64,000 nucleotides of DNA from Hydractinia symbiolongicarpus (GCF_029227915.1 NC_079876.1:35135828-35199827); one strand, 5' to 3'. Shown: positions 53,760 through 64,000, counted from the stretch's first letter. Numbers and translations are program-made. The notes: a model not told the origin generated them from the sequence alone.

Positions 53760-54092
53760 TGCTTTATTATATGTTGGAAAATTTTCTGGGACGCTGGACA
53801 TTTATTTTATGTTGTGACCCCAACCAGGGTGACAACATTGCGTTCGTACGAGAGTGCTGCAGCACAGCGGTAATTGCCCGCGGTATTGACCCCTTTGCGC
53901 AGAGGATCAATATAGCGAGGAAACAGTGCTGTCTCAGGCTCTTGAAATTGGGGTTTGGGTGGAAAACGGTGAGTGCGCTAGAGGATCAATATAGCGAGGT
54001 AACAGTGCTGTCTCAGACCCTTGAAATTAGGGTTTTAAGTGAAAAACGGCGATAAGTCGAAAGTGTCCTAGAGAGCTCCGTTTTCATTGTGT
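53599..54092. repeat. Right terminal inverted repeat
   Basis: Reverse complement of 39580-40077. The match stops at AAGCCCT (codons for QAL), after which the two terminal genes diverge. It contains the same internal 80-bp direct repeat pair and ends with CATTGTGT, followed by the CAAAT flank. Confidence 0.95.
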
Positions 54093-56050
54093 CAAATTCT
54101 TGACATATGTATCTGATCCTGAACATGATTTATTTGTTGTCAAAACACTTTCTCAACCAAGCTTGCAGAGACCGTTGAAATTCTTGCTACTTATTAAATG
54201 TTGGACTTTGATCATCCCCTATCAATGGGAGTGGGATAATACAAGCCATGGCTTTATAAAAGAGTGACATCTCGGTTATTTTGTCCAAGGTTTGTATGCT
54301 TTTGTATTTTAAAATTCATAATTACTCATTTATTCATTCTTTAGTCAAATCCATATTTTTAGTTAATTATGCGCGTACCAATCTTCGCGCATTTGCGAAC
54401 AAAGAACTTGGTTAGTGCACAAACATAGTATGGAAATTAAGCGCCCATCATTTTACGGCAATATTTACACGCGTCACGACATTTCTTTTTGAAACCCCCA
54501 ATTTTACTACTTTTCCTTGTCATTTATCGAAGATATAAGCGTGTACGTAAAATAGTACGCACGAAATACGTTCATGATGCTATGTTACAAAAATTAATTC
54601 GCGCGAAGTACTGCGCGTAAAACGATAGGAAAATCATAAAAATCAACACAGATTAAAACAAAAACATCTACAACATACTTTCACTTAAATTAAAAATAAC
54701 AAGTCGTTTCATTCTGAACAGTATAATTACCGTGACATGCAATTCAACCAACAAAACTATCACAGCATGTAAAAACATGACAAGCAGCAGTTTAGAGTCA
54801 TTTTACAGTTTAATTGCCTCTCTCAACTTTAGATCAGCCCCTTAGGTCCATGCTAGCAGGCGAAAAAAGAGATATGCACTACGGCCGAATCCCCGTAAAA
54901 TTTTCTACATGATAACGATTAGCAAAAAGAATATTGCAGAAGTATCTAGAATATCTGTAAGCACAAGTCGTTTGTAGTTATATTATTCTTTGTTTTTTGC
55001 AACATATCCATGTTAGCATCAATGAGTATAATATTGTGATAAGCAGGAGGAGGGTTAAAGGTGTCTACCATATGTAATATCCGACAGTATGGTGGCACAT
55101 ATTTTTCATTGTTCCCAGGTTAACAATGTTTAAAATAAGTAGTCCACTCACAGATAAGGACGATAATTCTATTATTATAATGTTGTTTTTTTATTAGTTT
55201 TCTCTTGTTTATTTGTTTGTTTTCTCCTTTATAAATAAGAGTCGGTTAAGTTGTGCAGGAAAGTGCCAGCTTGTAATTAGCATCAGTTAACAATTCACCC
55301 GTTGTCATAACCGTTCCATCAGTGCTAACAACGAGTTGTGGAAGGTCATTAGTTTTACCTCTTTCTACGTTTATCTTAACTGTACCGCAGCTTTATCAAT
55401 AAATAAATCCCTAGAAATTTAAACTCATACATTAAAATTTATACCCGGGTCAGACAGAAGTCTGTCATATAATAATTGCTCTTCTTCTGTAATTTTTATT
55501 GTTGAAAGCTTTTTTACTGACCATCTTTTGTCTGCCTTAGAAAATGTGGCATAAAACTTTGCATTTGTTTGCACTGTAATTTTGTGTTAAAATCAATAAA
55601 CTTAACTGAGTTAAACTTCCGAGTTAAAAATCGAGTAAAATAAAATAGAGCAAAATTTTCATAACAACACAATTTTTGAACTTATGTATTGCGCCAATTG
55701 CGCTACTATACTTGAGATATAATAATTTATTAATACATACACTATGCGAATTGAATAAACCCTGCCATTGTCAACACACTTACATAGAGCGCCACCAACT
55801 GCACATATAATGAATTAGCAGAAAGAATCCAGTCGTTTGAATCTGAACATTTACCATGAGAGATATAACCATGTATTGAACATAGAAAACCTCAAGTGCA
55901 CATCCTACAAGCAAATAGAAAACATCAACTACTTTCGATTTGAACATATACCATGAACAACTAAGAGAGGACATCAAATCCTTCCGATTTGAAAATATAC
56001 CATAACAAACAACCACACACTGACTTCCTTTTCCCAATACACCCCTCTGG
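54093..56050. repeat. Dispersed repeat family, copy C (right flank of the Polinton)
   Basis: 54127-54280 matches 26637-26790 of copy B (TGATTTATTTGTTGTC, AAGCCATGGCTTTATAAAA, TCGGTTATTT). About 55190-55330 matches the T-rich block ahead of copy A's GCAAAT segment. 55668-55700 matches the shared AACACAA, then CTTATG and GCGCCAATT block. Only short open frames are present. Confidence 0.55.
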
Positions 56051-56517
56051 GACAAGGCGCAACTATATATTCTGTAAAATAACGGAGAACAACTAGTTAA
56101 AATAAGAAAAACATTTTATTTATTTATACTTTACTATATGACGTACATTTTCACGTGTTATTGGAAAACTTAGATGCATGTTAAATGATAAACCAACTAT
56201 CGGGACATTATGTCCATTATGGCTTCTAAATCCACTGTTTGTACTACCAGTGCTGGTGATAGTCCAAGCATTACCATTACAGTGTAGTAATAAGGAAATT
56301 TTATCTGCGGTTTGTCTCGTCCAATATCAACTTCAAGTAGCATCACTGATGCTTGAATACTTTATTATTTTGACTATGAACTTATTTAAGAATGATTGAC
56401 GAGAAGAATCGTGCCCCCATTATTTTTTGCCCTAGCTGTACGATAGATCGTAATGTCACATACTCACAGGTTCAATTTCAACCAAATAATTTCATTGCAA
56501 GGTAATGAAACATATCT
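56051..56517. other. AT-rich flank of the BEL/Pao element
   Basis: Non-coding. Its last part contains TGCAAGGTAA (56496-56505), which is inverted on the other side of the LTR element (61751-61760). Confidence 0.45.
56496..56505. repeat. Left member of an inverted pair flanking the LTR element
   Basis: TGCAAGGTAA here and TTACCTTGCA at 61751-61760 are exact reverse complements. The first lies 12 bp outside the 5' LTR and the second 4 bp outside the 3' LTR. CATAT near 56511 is also partly mirrored by TATG at 61747. Confidence 0.5.
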
Positions 56518-56648
56518 TGTGGTTACCATATTTGTCTATATCTCCCCAGTCCTCTAGCTGCTTTTATTATGTATTTATATTCTCGCACAAAATATAGTCA
56601 CGTTTTAAAATAAAGTTTCATTTGTATCCGATTTTACCTGGAAATTCA
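56518..56648 (+). repeat. 5' LTR, 131 bp
   Basis: Very short for a BEL/Pao element. It contains CAGTCCTCTAGCTGC, a TATGTATTTATA TATA-like block and an AATAAAG polyadenylation-like signal. Confidence 0.85.
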
Positions 56649-56762
56649 TTGGAGCCCTCAGAGAGATACTTTGCTTATGTATCTATGGTTGTATTTAGTG
56701 GTTTTTAGTTGTATTATTTTTATTGGTTTGGTTTAAAGTTTGGTGTTGTTGTGATTTTAAAA

Positions 56763-57404
56763 ATGGGTGATTTCGCGAAGTACAACAAAGTTAGAAAGTC
56801 TGTTGTTAGAACTGCAAACAAATTAATTACAAGGGGAGAGAAAATTATATCGTCATATACCGATAATGTTGCAGATGTTCGTCAAATTGAGGCAATCCGT
56901 GATACTTTGATGGAAAAAATAGCGAAAGTTGCAGAACTAAACGAGTCGATTATGGATTGCTTGACAGAGCAGGATGATATCGACAAGGAAGAAGATTCTA
57001 GTACGGAAGAAATGATGATGTTAAAGGATAAACTACGTTTGTTTGAATCATTTTTAGAAAAACGATCAGCCAGAAAAGATTTTTCTGAAGCAGGAAGCAC
57101 TTTCAGCCACAGTAAACTAATAAAATTGCCTCGCTTACATTTACAGCCCTTTGATGGGCATCCGGAAAACTGGTCGACTTTCTGGGATAGCTTTGAATGC
57201 GCCGTACACACTAATGACGATATGTCCGACGTTCAAAAAAAGACCTATTTAAAAAATCTAGTAGAAGGTCCCGCTGCAAGTTGTATCGCTGGGTTTAGAC
57301 TTAGCAATGAAAATTATAAAACCGTCGTTGATTTACTGAAAGAGAGATATAATAATAAGCAGTTACTTAATTTCACCACATATGAAAAAAATACTGAAAC
57401 TTGA
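56763..57404 (+). pseudogene. gag: BEL/Pao Gag, N-terminal part
   Basis: From ATG 56763 (MGDFAKYNKVRKSVVR) the frame contains a helical, charged N-terminus and then LPRLHLQPFDGHPENWSTFW, the conserved segment of the Pao Gag-like (DUF1759) domain, followed by a typical helical continuation (KTYLKNLVEGPAASCI and VVDLLKERYNNKQ). It breaks at 57404. The next part continues in other frames: 57382-57627 (ENYGPLLIPVLMSKLPEE) and 57594-57815. Confidence 0.8.
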
Positions 57405-57645
57405 ACAGGCGAATAACTTAACTAACATAGAAACATTGCGTAATGTATTTGTCAACGTTGAGACACAAGTGAGAAGTCTGGAAAATTTAGATGTCACGTC
57501 TGAAAATTATGGTCCGCTATTAATACCAGTACTTATGTCCAAACTTCCAGAAGAGCTTAATTTAATTATTACTCGTCAATTTAACGACAAAGATTGCTGG
57601 GATATGAAGTTAGTTTTAAGACGTTAAAATCGGAGATCGAAGTTC

Positions 57646-58158
57646 GTGAGAAATCTGCATATTCTTTACAACAGCCGCACGATAACAACCCGTTTTCATC
57701 ATCGGCATTACCAGTTCACTTTTCACATCAATCGAACCGCGATCTTCCGCACAATCAGCATAATTATCGCAATCATCAGAATAATCAGAATAATTATAGA
57801 TGCATATTCGCATAAATCACAGCAATGCCGAAAAATCACTAATTTCGACGCAAGGAAAAACGTGTTACGTGACAAGAAGAGATGTTTTGATTGTTTGAAA
57901 GGTGGACATTTAGCCAAGTCTTGTTATTCTAAGATTAGTTGTTTAATGTGTTCAAGTAGACACCATGTTGTTATTTGTGATAAGAAAAGGGACGTTGACC
58001 AAGGTCGTAGAGATAAAGATGAAACCGAACAAGAAAAACCAGAAAATGTTGCTGGTGCCACTTTGTTGGTTACAAGTTCAAATTCGTTCGACATTCCGAG
58101 TTCCGTTACCATAGGGCGCATAGGGTCGAGTGAGGTAGTAGAAGTGCAGTCTTGGTAG
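57646..58158 (+). pseudogene. gag: BEL/Pao Gag zinc knuckles and start of protease region
   Basis: Two knuckle-like clusters are visible: CFDCLKGGHLAKSC (a perfect CCHC knuckle) and CLMCSSRHHVVIC, the paired arrangement usual in BEL Gag-Pol. ATLLVTSSNSFDIPS follows, where the protease would start, but the frame ends at 58158 and no protease active-site triplet was seen, so the protease appears deleted or unreadable. Confidence 0.75.
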
Positions 58159-58185
58159 CAAATGTATTGAAGATTTGGGCTGAGT

Positions 58186-59215
58186 TTGTCGAAGATAAGT
58201 TGGATAATCAGTTGGAAAAGTTTTAGTCCTTCGAAAACGCTGGTATCGAGAAACAACCAGCTGTTGAAAATTTTTGTGAAAATGTTAAATTCAGCGCGCA
58301 GACTAAACGTTATGAGGTGCGGCTGCCTTTTAAGGATGATCGCGATGTGCTCCCTGATAATTATTTTGTTTCTTTAAAGAGACTTGAATCATTGAGGCAT
58401 AAATTGAAAAATAATCCCTAATTATTGCGTAATTATAACAGTATGCTCAAAGAACAGCTTGAACAAGGTATCATTGAAAGAGTAACCAACAACGATTGTG
58501 GCAAAAGACAAGTTCGCTATTTACCACACCGACCAGTCCTTCGTGATGATAAACCAACGCATGGTATTCGATGCAAGTGCGCATGGTATTCGATGCAAGT
58601 GCAAAATCAGTGGGACTGGCTTCATTAAATGATTGTTTGTATGCTGGACCATCTTTAACCGAACCTTTATATAACGTCTTATTGCACTTTCGATCTCACA
58701 AAGTAGCCTTCATTGCTGATATCGAGAAGGCATTTTTACAAATTAGTTTACATTCAACCGATGGTGATTTTCTTCGTTTTATTCGGTTTAAAGATTTACA
58801 TAATTTATCACTACAAAACATTGAAACTGCAGAAATTGGTATTTATAGATTGAGTAGAGTATTGTTTGGTGTAAGTTCGTCACCATTCCTCCTTAGTGCC
58901 ACTCTTATTAAGCATGCTGAATCATTTAATCATGTTGATCCTTTGTTTGTACAGAAGTTATTGAGTTTACTTCACGTTGATGATCTAACTTCCAGTGGCG
59001 CTACTGTTAATGCAGCACATGATTTTTACCAGAAATGTAAACAACATCTCGCCGAAGCAAATTTCAATCTGCATAAATTTCATTCGAATTCCGAAGAGTT
59101 TGAACAATTATTTACCAAACCCCATGTTGCTCATACCGGACATGTTACCAAAGTTCTTGGTGTTTTGTGGGATAAAAAGAAAGATTCGCTCTTATTCACA
59201 TTCGACGACATTTAA
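58186..59215 (+). pseudogene. pol: BEL/Pao reverse transcriptase
   Basis: Assembled from three frames: 58186-58420 (YEVRLPFKDDRDVLPDNY), 58425-58560 (QLEQGIIERV), and 58571-59215 (MVFDASAKS, FIADIEKAFLQISL, VLFGVSSSPFLL and the catalytic LLHVDDLTSSG). The HVDD box replaces the usual YVDD but keeps both Asp. An in-frame TAA at 59213 interrupts the run into RNase H. A short local duplication (GGTATTCGATGCAAGTGC twice near 58562-58597) causes the frame break before 58571. Confidence 0.85.
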
Positions 59216-59248
59216 TCGTTAGCGAAGGACATACCGACAAAACGTCAA

Positions 59249-60859
59249 TTGATTAAATTTACCGCTTCCATTTATGACCCTCTCGGTCTTATTAACCCTA
59301 TTGTTATGCGATTAAAAACATTGTTTCAAAAAACCGGTGTAGGTAAAATTGGTTGGGACATCGAGTTGAGTGGACAGGTTTTGGACGAGTGGCGAGTTAC
59401 GTACAGTGATTTTAAAAGCGTTTCACATTTGAATGTACCGCGATGTTACGATGGCGAGAATATTGTTGATGTACAAATGCATGGTTTTTCTGATGCTTCT
59501 TTGAAAAGTTACGGTGCGTGTGTTTATTGGAGGTTCGAACATGCTGATGGTAGTTTTTCTACGAAGTTAGTGACGTCTAAGTCGAGAATCGCGCCAATTA
59601 AACCAGTCACGATACCTCGATTGGAGCTGTATGGTGCAGTGATGTTAGCGAAGCTGGTGAAGTATATTCGTGATGAGTTGAGTTTGGTTTATGATATTTC
59701 TGTGACACGGTGTTGGATTGATTCGTCTATTGTTCTGTATTGGATTAAAAATGTTAATAAGAGGTATGAGGTGTTTGTCGAACGGCGAGTTGGTATCATT
59801 CGTGATTTAGTTTCATCGGACAGTTGGTTTCATGTGGAGTCAAAGGCAAATCCTGCGGATATTTTGTCGAGAGGTTGTTTGGTATCTGAGTTGGTGAACA
59901 ATAACTTATGGTTTTCAGGACCTGATTTCTTGCGCGACACCAACATCTCAGTCTCGAGTTTTAATTTCAGTAATTTCAAGGTTGATGATGCGACTTGTTT
60001 AATTATTGGTAACGAGGAATCAGAGGAGAGCACCGAAGAAGAAGTTGATTTAAGTTTTATGAACATTGCACGATATTCTAATTACACACGTTTATTGCAA
60101 ATTACCGCATTGGTTTTACGATTTGTTGGAAACCTCAGAAGAAAGGGTCGTAAGGAAGAATTGGTTTTACATACATTTGTTACAAAGGACAAGCAATTGC
60201 ATGCAGAAAAGCTGTGGATTAAATATGCGCAAAAAGATATAATTCAACTTCCGAGTTACAAACAGTTACAAAAAGATTTACGATTTCAAAATATTGATGG
60301 CATTATTCGTTGTAAGGGACGCTTAGAAAACGCTCCTTTAGACTTTGATACTAAGTTTCCAATATTTTTACCGAAAAACATTACTTTAACAAAGCTAGTC
60401 ATTTTGCATTATCATGTTCAAGTTTTGCATAATGGTTTGAAAGAAACACTTAATACCATCAGATCGAAATTTTGGATTCCAAAAGCACGAAATTACATAA
60501 AGCAGTTAATCCGACAGTGCTATTTATGTCGTTATTACAAAGGGAAATCTTATGCGTATCCTGTTTCACTAGCATTACCGGAATCACGACTATCCAATCA
60601 TCATCCGTTTAAACATACTGGTCTCGACTATGCCGGACCTTTATATGTTCGAAATGTTTATCATGGTGGAAGTATGTATAAAGCTTGGGTGTTCTTATTT
60701 ACTTGTACCAGTACCAGAGCTTTACATTTGGATTTAGTTCCCAATGCTTCGTCTTCAGGTTGTATTCGTAGTCTTCGCCGATATTTCAGTGAACGAGGTA
60801 TTCCCTCTGAAATTATTTCTGATAATGGTAGTCAATTCATTGCCAAAGATACGCAATGA
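59249..60859 (+). pseudogene. pol: BEL/Pao RNase H and integrase N-terminal and core part
   Basis: One 536-codon frame. RNase H: GFSDASLKSYGACVYW (first Asp), PRLELYGAVMLAKL (Glu), CWIDSSIVLYWI (Asp) and NPADILSRG. Integrase: the HHCC zinc domain HYHVQVLHNGLKET...LIRQCYLCRYYKG, then HTGLDYAGPLYV (first Asp) and SEIISDNGSQFIA (second Asp). A stop at 60857-60859 cuts it before the third catalytic residue. Confidence 0.85.
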
Positions 60860-60903
60860 TTTTCGTCAAATCGAGGAATTAAATGGCATTTTAACTCCTC
60901 GAC

Positions 60904-60940
60904 TCTTCTTTAAACAACGTTAAACGTTGTTTAAAGAAGA
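60904..60940. repeat. 37-bp near-perfect palindrome inside the integrase region
   Basis: Eighteen-base arms (60904-60921 and 60923-60940) are exactly complementary around one A. It replaces the segment where the integrase's third catalytic region (the Glu of DDE) would be; coding similarity resumes just after it with LHNTRLSYEELLTVLPE and VVNNRPLTFLYE. Confidence 0.85.
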
Positions 60941-61029
60941 CTTTACACAATACCAGATTATCGTATGAAGAACTACTGACTGTTCTACCTGAAATTCAAG
61001 CAGTTGTTAATAACAGACCGCTGACATTT

Positions 61030-61526
61030 TTGTATGAAAACATAGGTGAGCAACCATTAACACCTAACCATTTACTATTTGGGAGAAAAATTAATTCGGA
61101 AGCCTCGCATATTGATAGCGATAAAAATGAAAAAGATTTGTGTCAACTTTATGATCATTTGCAACGTATCATAAACCACTATTGTAATCGATGGAAATGC
61201 AAATATTTGACAGAGTTACGCGAATATCACAGAGTTGGAAAATCACGTGATGAAACTTCTGTTCGAATCAAGATGTTGTTTTAATTGAGGAAGCAAAGTA
61301 ACCGAGACAAAATTGGAAAATGGGAGTCGTTGAAGAGTTCGTACCATCACATGACGGCAAGAAACGGGGAGCTGTCATTAGATATGTTCTCAATGGAAAC
61401 ACACATACAATAAGAAGACCGAAAAACAAACTTTATCCTGTTGAATTAGCGAAAGACGAAGCTGAAAAGAAAGAAGAAGTAGATATTACATTCATTGACG
61501 AGAATGATATCATAACGGACATGTAA
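61030..61526 (+). pseudogene. pol: BEL/Pao integrase C-terminal remnants
   Basis: Two pieces in different frames: 61030-61284 (LTPNHLLFGRKINSEASH, then YCNRWKCKYLTELREYH) and 61320-61526 (GVVEEFVPSHDGKKRGAVI, NTHTIRRPKNKLYPVE), matching the usual C-terminal domain of BEL integrases. Confidence 0.8.
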
Positions 61527-61615
61527 ATAAGAAACATTGAAGACATTATGTTATACATTTGTTGACACTTTTATAGTTTATCACGCATTTGTTATATATA
61601 GGATATTTAGGCAGC

Positions 61616-61626
61616 TAGGGGGAGGA
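61616..61626 (+). promoter_or_regulatory. Polypurine tract
   Basis: A purine run TAGGGGGAGGA abuts the 3' LTR, as expected for the plus-strand primer of an LTR element. Confidence 0.75.
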
Positions 61627-61746
61627 TGTGGTTACCATATTTGTTTATATCTTCTCCAGTCCTCTAGCTGCTGCTTATTATGTATTTATATCTTCTCACG
61701 TTTTAAAATAAAGTTTTATTTGTGTCCGAATTTACCTGGAAATTCA
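61627..61746 (+). repeat. 3' LTR, 120 bp
   Basis: Similar to the 5' LTR but lacking about 14 bases (the GCACAAAATATAGT region of the 5' copy) and with several substitutions, so the insertion is not recent. Confidence 0.85.
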
Positions 61747-62560
61747 TATGTTACCTTGCATTAATTCACAATTGCATTCGTAATCTGGCGTGGAAACCTT
61801 ACTGAATTTTTAATGACAATATATGAAAAAAAGAATAATTAAGTTTTCTATATTTTCTTAACAATATATAAAGGGTTGCGGAGTTCCCTATGTTCGCAAG
61901 CAAAGAATTATAGTTGACGGTGCAATCAAGAAAGCCTCCTCCCCGGGGTCTTTTTCACTTTTTAATAATGGTTGGTTTTCCAGTGTTTCTTTTAACAATG
62001 CAGGTTGAGGTGCAGAGCAGTTCTGTTTCGTAGATGTTATTAAAAATCGTGAATCAACTATAAACGCTTTCGTTTCTCAGCAAGTGCAAACGGGGCTTTC
62101 ATGTTGTAAATTTTTTTTCTTAAAAACACTACAAACAGAATTCCTAAGTTTTCACCACATAATAGCACTCTGTGCGCTTATTTGGACTGAACGATTATTT
62201 GGTCATTAAGCGCTTATTAAAGAGTTTGCAGAATAAGCATTCTAGTACTTACAACTATTTTTGAGATAAACATAAAAAATATTTTTTTATCATATCAACA
62301 ACAAAAACACTATCAAGAACAGTGCACAGTACACATTGACCTGTAATGCAGCGTTATCGTATTCGTTAAATTAAACATTCGAAAATTACAACATAACGGA
62401 TAAACATCATTTTGTGTTTGATCAGTTTTCGCAAACCTTACCCAAATAACAAAAAATTGTTATCTCCCTGCAGATACAAAGTCCATTTATTTTCAATTTA
62501 ATATAATAAGGTTCGGAAGACTTGTTCTCATTAAGAAAAGAAATTTTAAGATAATTTTTT
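61747..62560. other. AT-rich non-coding stretch
   Basis: Starts with the inverted TTACCTTGCA flank (61751-61760). No gene or convincing signal was found. Confidence 0.4.
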
Positions 62561-63065
62561 TATTTTTTATAAAGAATTTATAATTTTTTTATTTTGTTGT
62601 GCAGAATTTTTCCATGGCAAAAAAAAAATTTCTCTTTTGATATTACACATTAAATTAGCCAAAAATAACGAGAACTCAGAATCTTCTTGGAGTGCATAAA
62701 AATAACGATAACACATTTTCTAAACTTGGCTATTCGCAACTATTTTGAATAATAAACAAATATTTTAATCTGACTGGAGCAATAAGGTTTTTGCATGTTA
62801 ATTTAATGTCGTATGGGAATATATCCTTAAGAACAGTTTTGAACATCAGTGTTATGCAACAAATTCGATTACCGTTTTTTATTTTGCTGTCCTGAATTTT
62901 TTTGGCAATCGAATCTCAAATTACCAATATCCTCTCTTGATATTATTGTAACTTATAGATACAATACATTGTTAAACAAAAATTATGAGAAATTAAAATC
63001 TCTCTCGAGCAATAAAGCAATAAGGTATGTTTTTAAACAATTACATAATCTCTTACGGGAATACA
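62561..63065. repeat. Diverged tandem duplication, about 288-bp offset
   Basis: TTTTTTATTTTGTTGTGCAG then AATTTTT and GGCAA at 62585 corresponds to TTTTTTATTTTGCTGTCCTG then AATTTTT and GGCAA at about 62874. Both copies continue with CTCTTGATATTA or CTTTTGATATTA and a Lys/Asn-rich A+T block. The 78-codon open frame in the second copy has no counterpart in the first. Confidence 0.5.
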
Positions 63066-64000
63066 ATTACGCAAATGCTGTTTAGAAATCCCTTAACTTC
63101 TTTTATGAAACACTAATCAACCAAAGAATATTTATCCAACATGTGTAAAAAAAAGTCTTTTTCAATGTTAGACAAGAAGACATGTTGAAAGTGTGGAGAA
63201 TTTTGCAGCTGATTTTGAAATGAAGTGAAGGTTAGCTGAGATATTTACTTAAAAGCATGGCAAACATTTTGAAATAATTTCATTGACAAACTGAATTTCA
63301 TTAATTTCTCTGTTATAGGTACCATCAGGAGAAAACTGTTGTTTTTCAAATACAAATATATATGAAGACACTGTGCGGTATGAACGATTTCTTAGATAGA
63401 TAGATAGAATATGATTGCGATAACTTTATTTCTGATACTGTTTTCGACTTATTTCTTTTACCTTCACTATGCGCTATTGAAGCTGTCTTTTTAATGATGA
63501 ATCTTTTTACAGTAAGGCGTTGTTGGTTATTTGTTATTTCATAACATTTCAATGTGTTCTTAGAAAGCGTAGTCTGCGTTGTTAAAATAAGTTTTCCTTT
63601 GCTGTTGCGAGGTTTTAAGTTTCAGAAAATAAAAGCAACTTCATAATTATGCCACTTTTCCAGGTGTCAAACGGCGGGAAAATTAACCCTGTTATCGGGC
63701 GTGTAAAATCGCCCAATTTGTATAAAGCCTGTGTGTGAAAGATCTACCTGTTTAAAGTTGGTAATCACTGCGGAATGATTTTGTCGCATTTGTTTATTTT
63801 AATATTTCAGGAATTTCTTGTTTCCAGCGTTAAATATCACAAATAGGAAAATGTGTTACACAACTCGCACAGCATTTATAACCCTCGTTAAAGCTTGTCA
63901 CTGAAACAATGTTTTTTCATCTTTGGAGTTCGTTTTCCGCAACATACTACGTGCTTCCAACGATGAAAATGACTATATGGCGCCAAATTTAATAAATATA
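63066..64000. other. AT-rich non-coding stretch
   Basis: A short GATA microsatellite lies near 63395-63407. Nothing else could be supported. Confidence 0.4.

Larger units (their letters stand above)
39580..54092. mobile_element. Polinton/Maverick element with intact ends
   Basis: The element is bounded by inverted repeats of about 495 bp (39580-40077 and 53599-54092) and flanked by CAAAT on both sides (39575-39579 and 54093-54097). Taking one more base gives ACAAAT against TCAAAT, close to the 6-bp target duplication typical of Polintons. It encodes a protein-primed PolB, a DD35E integrase, an A32-like ATPase and candidate capsid proteins, the hallmark Polinton set. The length of 14.5 kb is within the usual range (roughly 15-20 kb). 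Its base composition is visibly more GC-rich than the flanks. Three reading-frame breaks suggest it is not fully functional. Confidence 0.95.
56518..61746 (+). mobile_element. BEL/Pao LTR retrotransposon, decayed
   Basis: 5229 bp bounded by short similar LTRs (56518-56648 and 61627-61746), both starting TGTGGTTACCATATTTG and ending AAATTCA. A TGGAGCCC sequence two bases after the 5' LTR is a plausible primer-binding site. The purine-rich AGGGGGAGGA directly before the 3' LTR is the polypurine tract. Flanks TATCT and TATGT would be a 5-bp target duplication with one difference. Gag, zinc knuckles, reverse transcriptase, RNase H and integrase occur in BEL order on the plus strand but with multiple frameshifts and stops. 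Confidence 0.9.

Noticed and set aside
53760-53801. Upstream ATG of the right-end gene
   Set aside because: The equivalent frame in the left TIR is broken by a longer T-run, so the ATG shared by both TIRs (53759 and 39917) is preferred.

Overview
This is AT-rich, gene-poor metazoan DNA that is built almost entirely of mobile elements. No intact host gene, rRNA or tRNA gene was recognised. The kinds of element present (a Polinton/Maverick, a BEL/Pao LTR element, a DDE transposon with a HECT gene, and a CR1/L2-like LINE) and the character of their proteins suggest a cnidarian or a similar basal animal. That assignment is inference; no marker gene names the species.

Layout. Bases 1-470 hold a degenerate minisatellite and about 905-1705 hold a roughly 400-bp tandem duplication. 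From there to about 30.4 kb the sequence is AT-rich and non-coding, with short hairpins, an ACGTTGA-rich inverted and tandem repeat at 14.33-14.96 kb, a tRNA-like SINE head near 17.65 kb, a GGCGCTTATT-type repeat at 18.05-18.33 kb, and several copies of a dispersed repeat family (22.38-23.58, 23.56-25.33, 26.54-28.74 kb, and again 54.09-56.05 kb). A truncated LINE lies at 30.44-31.67 kb on the minus strand. A decayed DNA transposon of about 7 kb (32.54-39.49 kb) has inverted termini, repeat-rich subterminal regions, a broken HECT-domain ubiquitin-ligase-like gene on the plus strand and the remains of a DDE/rve transposase on the minus strand.

The central object is a 14.5-kb Polinton at 39,580-54,092. 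Its terminal inverted repeats are about 495 bp and it is flanked by a CAAAT direct repeat. Plus strand: a TIR-encoded N-terminal module, protein-primed DNA polymerase B, three small (mostly membrane) proteins, an A32-like packaging ATPase, a small unknown protein, a Fic protein, a BRO-N protein and an acidic unknown protein. Minus strand: integrase, a frameshifted membrane protein and the candidate major capsid protein. Then come a coiled-coil membrane protein and a 30-codon ORF on the plus strand, and a terminal minus-strand gene whose first codons lie in the right TIR. Replication (PolB), integration (IN) and capsid/packaging (MCP, ATPase, membrane proteins) modules are all present. No protease was found. 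Fic and BRO-N look like accessory effector or regulatory genes. Three reading-frame breaks (PolB N-terminus, integrase C-terminus, membrane protein at an A10 run) suggest a recently inactivated copy or, in one case, possible frameshifting.

Downstream, a BEL/Pao retrotransposon with very short LTRs (56,518-61,746) carries a broken gag-pol. In its integrase the expected third catalytic region is replaced by a 37-bp near-palindrome. The remainder to 64,000 is AT-rich and non-coding with one diverged tandem duplication.
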